A stretch of DNA of 64,000 bases, taken from positions 310,001-374,000 of the forward strand of contig NZ_OUNG01000002.1 in NCBI RefSeq assembly GCF_900343155.1, in the 5' to 3' direction. Each line of letters starts with the position of its first letter. Position 1 is the first letter of the stretch. This document shows positions 60,105 through 64,000 of this stretch, one piece after another. The position numbers were made by a program, and so were the translations under genes. A model generated the notes under the pieces. The model was given only the letters and a program-made list of their open reading frames with translations, made no database searches and was not told the origin of the DNA. Origin of the DNA: Lactimicrobium massiliense (lineage in GTDB: Bacteria; Bacillota_I; Bacilli_A; Erysipelotrichales; Erysipelotrichaceae).

Positions 60105-61989
60105 GAAGAGCGCCGGACAGACCGTAAAGCGTCTGATTCAGATGGAGTTCAGCTTCTTTCCGAAACTGCTGCCATTTGTCATTTTTCTGATTATTGTGAA
60201 TGCTGTGATTTCCTCCATCCCAAGTGTTTTCCAGCAGAAGGTTATCGCCGTTTTGCAGGATGCCTGGACAAATGGGCTGGAATGGAGCCAGGTATCTGGC
60301 CAGATTCTGCATCTGTGTATCATCCTTGGCATCCTCTATGCAATTTCACTGATCGCCGGGTTTATGTATAACCAGCTGATGGCAATTATTACCCAGGGAT
60401 CTCTGCACAAGATGCGGGTTACGATGTTCAATCACATGGAATCTCTGCCGATCCGCTATTTTGATACAACCAAGCATGGCGATATCATGTCGCACTATAC
60501 CAATGATGCGGATGCACTGCGGCAGATGATTTCCCAGTCCTTCCCGCAGCTGATGATCAGTGCGATCACCCTGACAACGATTCTGTGCATCATGCTGTAC
60601 TACAGTGTCTGGATGGCCCTTGTCATCATTATTGGATCTGTTGTTTCTCTGATCATCACGAAGAAGGTTGGCGGCAAGTCTGCCCGTTACTTCATTGCCC
60701 AGCAGAAATATGTCGGCAAGACAGAGGGCTTCATTGAAGAGATGATCAATGGCCAGAAAGTCATCAAGGTGTTCAACCATGAAAAAGCTGCCGAGGCAGA
60801 CTTTGACAAGGTGAATGAGGAACTGTTTGTGGCATCCCGCAATGCCAACAAGTATTCCAATATTCTGATGCCGATTCTGAACAATGTCAGCTATATCATC
60901 TACGTGTTTGTGGCAGTTGCCGGCGGCATCTTCATTGAGAAGAATGTACCGAATCTCTCGATTTCCGGACTGCCGTTCTCGATTGCCGTAGTCGTGCCAT
61001 TCCTTGGCATGTCCCGTCAGTTTGCTGGTAACATTCAGCAGATTTCACCGCAGATCAATGCCATTGTCATGGGCCTTGCCGGGGCAGAGCGCATTTTTGA
61101 TCTGCTGGATGAAAAGCCGGAGCAGGATGAGGGTTATGTCACCCTGGTCAATGCGACGGAAAAGAATGGCGTGCTTGAGGAAACATCTGAAAAGACGGAT
61201 ATGTGGGCATGGAAGCATCCGCATCAGGCAGATGGCTCCGTGACGTATACACCGCTGAAGGGTGATGTCCGCTTCTTTGATGTCACCTTTGGCTATACGC
61301 CGGAAAAGACGGTTCTGCATGATGTGTCTCTGTATGCCAAGCCTGGCCAGAAGGTTGCCTTTGTTGGTGCCACCGGTGCCGGCAAGACGACGATCACCAA
61401 TCTGATCAACCGCTTCTATGACATTCCGGACGGCAAGATCCGCTATGATGGCATCAATATCAACAAGATCCGCAAGTCAGATCTGCGCAGATCCCTGGGC
61501 ATTGTCCTGCAGGATACGGTGTTGTTTACCGGCACCGTCATGGATAATATCCGCTATGGCAGACTGGACGCAACGGATGGTGAGTGTATTGCCGCTGCCA
61601 AGCTGGCTGGTGCGGATGGTTTTATCCGCCATCTGCCAAAGGGCTACCAGACGATGCTGGCTGGAAATGGCAGCAATCTGTCTCAGGGACAGTGCCAGCT
61701 GCTGGCCATTGCCAGAGCAGCCGTCGCCGATCCGCCGGTCATGATCCTGGATGAAGCAACTTCTTCCATTGATACCAGAACCGAGCAGATTGTACAGGCT
61801 GGTATGGACAGACTGATGCAGGGCAGAACGGTATTTGTCATTGCTCACCGTCTGTCTACGGTCAAGAATGCCAATGTCATCATTGTGCTTGACCATGGCC
61901 GCATCATTGAGCGCGGTACGCATGAAGAACTGATTGCCCAGAAGGGACAGTATTATCAGCTGTATACAGGTGCTTTTGAGCTTGAGTAA
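60097..61989 (+). CDS. ABC exporter, half-transporter 2 (heterodimeric)
   Basis: 630 residues from ATG 60097 with SD AAGGAGG. Exporter domain (about 20-330) and ATPase with Walker A GATGAGKTT, signature NLSQGQCQLLA, Walker B MILDEATSSID with the catalytic Glu, and H-loop VIAHRLSTV, all canonical. An insertion between the membrane and ATPase domains (DEGYVTLVNATEKNGVLEE, about 345-385) is found in some multidrug exporters. Together with the upstream subunit it forms a multidrug or peptide exporter with one active and one degenerate site. Terminators follow. Confidence 0.94.
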   Translation: MRKKSAGQTVKRLIQMEFSFFPKLLPFVIFLIIVNAVISSIPSVFQQKVIAVLQDAWTNGLEWSQVSGQILHLCIILGILYAISLIAGFMYNQLMAIITQGSLHKMRVTMFNHMESLPIRYFDTTKHGDIMSHYTNDADALRQMISQSFPQLMISAITLTTILCIMLYYSVWMALVIIIGSVVSLIITKKVGGKSARYFIAQQKYVGKTEGFIEEMINGQKVIKVFNHEKAAEADFDKVNEELFVASRNANKYSNILMPILNNVSYIIYVFVAVAGGIFIEKNVPNLSISGLPFSIAVVVPFLGMSRQFAGNIQQISPQINAIVMGLAGAERIFDLLDEKPEQDEGYVTLVNATEKNGVLEETSEKTDMWAWKHPHQADGSVTYTPLKGDVRFFDVTFGYTPEKTVLHDVSLYAKPGQKVAFVGATGAGKTTITNLINRFYDIPDGKIRYDGININKIRKSDLRRSLGIVLQDTVLFTGTVMDNIRYGRLDATDGECIAAAKLAGADGFIRHLPKGYQTMLAGNGSNLSQGQCQLLAIARAAVADPPVMILDEATSSIDTRTEQIVQAGMDRLMQGRTVFVIAHRLSTVKNANVIIVLDHGRIIERGTHEELIAQKGQYYQLYTGAFELE

Positions 61990-62012
61990 GCAAATGCATT
62001 TATCCTGGAACA

Positions 62013-62046
62013 GACAGAGGAAAATTCCCCCTGTCCGTTTTTGCGT
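62013..62046 (+). terminator. Intrinsic terminator after the ABC exporter operon
   Basis: GACAGAGG, loop, CCCCTGTC followed by CGTTTTT. A second hairpin GGAATTCAGG/CCTGAATTCC (62052-62083) lies between this and the convergent hydrolase gene and serves the other strand. Confidence 0.85.
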
Positions 62047-62108
62047 GAAAAAGGAATTCAGGCCATGATCACCTGAATTCCTTCTTTGTCTAACTGTACT
62101 TTTATTCC

Positions 62109-63083
62109 TTAGTTAATGTTGTTGATCTGCTGCTTTGTGACCAATGGATAGCTGATCAGCTTATCTGCATCCAGATTTTCATGGTGCATATAAACAGCTG
62201 AGATCTGGCTGTTGTCATAGGTGCGGTAGTAGTAAATGCCTTTGTCCATGTTGCAGCAGGAGGAGTAGATGGTGATCTCATATTTGCCATCACCGAGGTC
62301 GCAGCATCCTCTTTGCTGTTCCACAGAAGAAAGGATATGGAAGAACTGGCTGACGGAGGAGTTTTCATCCTCTTTGGATACGGAGTTCAGCTTTGTGAAT
62401 GCCACTTTGACAAAGCGGGATCCAGATGACAGATCGCCCGGCAGGCCGATTCCGCCCATGCCGCGGCTGTATTCATCCAGGTCAATCTTTCCAAATGCGG
62501 ATGGATGAGAAGCAGCGGAAACATTCCGGTAATCATTCAGACGGAACAGCTGCTTGTCAAAGGTTGGATTGTTGGTCATGACACCAACCGGGTTGTCATA
62601 GACATGCAGGCCGTCTTTTGTTGATTCAACGACGATGGATCTTTCCTTGTCCGTGATCATCCAGTGCAATGGCGTGATCGGCAGTTCTTTGGAGAAAGGA
62701 ATGTTGACGAGGCGAATGCTGGCAAGCAGCTTTTCAGCATCAGAAACTGTGGCACACTGGCCAAGAATCCATGGAATAAACTCAAATGGCGAAATTTCAT
62801 CCTTTCCATCGTGTAAAGGTTCCGGGAAATAACCATTGCCTGGGAAGTTGAGTCCGGCCATGGAAAGACCGTCTTCATTGGTGGCATCATAGTACAAAGG
62901 ATAGCCATTGCAGACAAAGGCCATGCCAATCAATGCCTTGTGATTTGTCAGTGTGTCTTTGGTGCGGAAAGGCAGTGGGAAATTGCGCGGGGTGATGGTG
63001 ACAGATTCCTGATAGGAAAATTCCAGGTCCAGGTTTCTGCCAAAGTAATGATCTTTTGTTGTGTACGTAGCACATGTGCACAT
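62109..63083 (-). CDS. Choloylglycine hydrolase family (bile-salt-hydrolase-like)
   Basis: 324 residues from ATG 63083 (MCTCATYTTKDHYFGR) with SD AAGGAGG. The Ntn nucleophile Cys2 is exposed after removal of Met. Further family residues: FGRNLDLE (Arg16, Asp19), ATNEDGLSMAGLNFPG (Asn near 81), MTNNPTFDKQL (Asn near 170) and SSGSRFVKVAF (Arg near 225). Length matches bile salt hydrolases. It cleaves conjugated bile acids or penicillin V; the whole set of residues favours the former but sequence cannot separate them. -10 TATAAT at plus-strand 63124-63129. Supports a gut habitat. Confidence 0.9.
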   Translation of the reverse strand: MCTCATYTTKDHYFGRNLDLEFSYQESVTITPRNFPLPFRTKDTLTNHKALIGMAFVCNGYPLYYDATNEDGLSMAGLNFPGNGYFPEPLHDGKDEISPFEFIPWILGQCATVSDAEKLLASIRLVNIPFSKELPITPLHWMITDKERSIVVESTKDGLHVYDNPVGVMTNNPTFDKQLFRLNDYRNVSAASHPSAFGKIDLDEYSRGMGGIGLPGDLSSGSRFVKVAFTKLNSVSKEDENSSVSQFFHILSSVEQQRGCCDLGDGKYEITIYSSCCNMDKGIYYYRTYDNSQISAVYMHHENLDADKLISYPLVTKQQINNIN

Positions 63084-63157
63084 AATTTTGCCTCCTTGTG
63101 ATGTGATCAAAGCATCTTCCATTATTATAGGATGATTGCGTTGTTTAAGCGTATCAA

Positions 63158-63190
63158 AAAAAACGGGCTGTCTTCATTGATAGTCCGTAT
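63158..63190 (-). terminator. Intrinsic terminator after gltS
   Basis: Minus strand CGGACTATC/GACAGCCCG (with G-U pairs) followed by a T-run. Confidence 0.7.
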
Positions 63191-63193
63191 TTT

Positions 63194-64000
63194 CTATATG
63201 AGATTGATGAAAATCGTGATGATGAGTGAGTTGATGAAGTCCGCAAACAGGGATCCGACAATCGGGATGAGCAGGAATGCCTTGATGCTTTCACCATGCT
63301 TTTCTCTGACTGCCTGCATGTTTGCCATGGCATTGGGAGTGGCACCCATGCCAAAGCCGCACACACCTGCCGCGATCACGGCGGCGTCATAATCACTGCC
63401 CATGCATTTGAAGACAATGAACCGCGCATACACAAACATCAGTGCGGTCTGGCCGATCAGCAGAATGACCAGCGGCAGGGCAAGATCTGCCAGCTGCCAG
63501 ATTTTCAGTGTGATCATGGCAATGCCAAGGAAGATGGAAAGGCAGATGCTGCCAAAGGAGTCAATCTCTTCCATGTGGATGGTGAATCTGCCGGAGATTT
63601 CGGCAATGTTGCGGAAGATGGCAGCCGCAATCATTGCCCCGATGTAGATGGGAAATGTCATGCCTGTTTTGGATAGCAGCCAGGAAAGAATGGTGCCGAT
63701 GCCGGCACAGACAATTAATGCAAATACGGCATTGGGATAGTTCTCAAGGCCTTTGAGGGTTTCCTGGAAGGTTTCATGATGGGCTGCATCATCCTTAGGC
63801 TGCAGATGCTTTTTGGTGATCAGACCATTTGCCAATGGTCCGCCCATTAAGGATCCCATGATCAGACCGAAGGTGGCAGCTGCGGTCGCAATCGTCGTGG
63901 CACCGGTGATGCCGAAATCTTCCAGGACAGGACCGAAGGCACCGGCTGTGCCGTGTCCGCCAACCATAGGAATGGATCCCGTGCAAAGGCCGATCAGGGC
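63194..64000 (-). CDS. gltS: Sodium/glutamate symporter GltS, C-terminal part
   Basis: 269 codons in the window; the frame is open to the right edge, so the N-terminal half is missing. The GltS family pore-loop motif SIPMVGGHGTAGAFGP is near the beginning, followed by multiple helices (TIATAAATFGLIMGSLMGG, ...GAMIAAAIFRNIAEISG) and the second half-repeat VIAAGVCGFGMGATPNAMANMQAV, which mirrors the first reentrant loop. It takes up glutamate with Na+. An internal ATG at 63967 is not a start. Confidence 0.92.
   Translation of the reverse strand, partial: ALIGLCTGSIPMVGGHGTAGAFGPVLEDFGITGATTIATAAATFGLIMGSLMGGPLANGLITKKHLQPKDDAAHHETFQETLKGLENYPNAVFALIVCAGIGTILSWLLSKTGMTFPIYIGAMIAAAIFRNIAEISGRFTIHMEEIDSFGSICLSIFLGIAMITLKIWQLADLALPLVILLIGQTALMFVYARFIVFKCMGSDYDAAVIAAGVCGFGMGATPNAMANMQAVREKHGESIKAFLLIPIVGSLFADFINSLIITIFINLI

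Overview
This window looks like a chromosomal segment of a host-associated, fermentative Gram-positive bacterium. A Firmicute of the Erysipelotrichaceae type is my best guess, made from gene content only. Supporting signs are strong Shine-Dalgarno sites on most genes, a CcpA-type cre sequence, lactose/cellobiose PTS subunits, phosphoketolase, a bile-salt-hydrolase-like enzyme, rubredoxin-rubrerythrin, an SPQTG sortase-type tail and many insertion elements. No rRNA, tRNA or CRISPR array was seen.

Layout. 1-4.6 kb: end of a CPBP protease gene, then a six-gene minus-strand operon (secreted protein, lipoprotein, two ABC permeases, ATPase, membrane-anchored protein) behind one strong promoter with a cre site at +1. 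4.6-21.2 kb: core genes, including rubrerythrin, a metallophosphatase-like surface protein, TelA, GH25 lysozyme, YigZ, mutL-miaA, a BI-1 family protein, a CpXC protein, a degenerate tyrosine recombinase, a small kinase and the trkA-trkH potassium uptake pair. 21.2-37.5 kb: amidohydrolase, two tandem copies of one insertion sequence, an oxidoreductase-HAD pair, a group II intron, an esterase lipoprotein, PepC, HAD and PAP2 phosphatases, MATE plus a cytidylate-kinase-like gene, and a DUF1593 protein. 37.5-40.6 kb: a decayed IS200/IS605 element with tnpB, a lipoprotein and the tail of a lost surface protein. 40.8-53 kb: metallophosphoesterase lipoprotein, phosphoketolase, an MFS transporter, 6-phospho-beta-glucosidase, an oxidoreductase, PTS IIB-IIB-IIA, a class I amidotransferase-like hydrolase, HAD, and a degenerate IS1634-like transposase. 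53-64 kb: EamA transporter, split transketolase, a complete-looking tnpA/tnpB element, a heterodimeric ABC exporter, a choloylglycine hydrolase and part of gltS.

Metabolic theme: imported beta-glucosides are cleaved by the GH1 enzyme, and carbon flows through split transketolase and phosphoketolase.

The two most interesting signals are not protein genes. (1) At least seven genes have a -10 hexamer ending only 6-8 nt before the start codon and no Shine-Dalgarno site, so they are predicted to be leaderless. (2) Three intergenic spots look like small RNAs with C-rich loops or single strands sharing the motif CUAUCCC, which resembles the anti-Shine-Dalgarno sRNAs of other Firmicutes. One of them has been split by the tandem insertion sequence inside its terminator stem. 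Several enzymes have also lost catalytic motifs: MutL endonuclease, the 5'-nucleotidase-like protein, the recombinase, one transposase and one TnpA.
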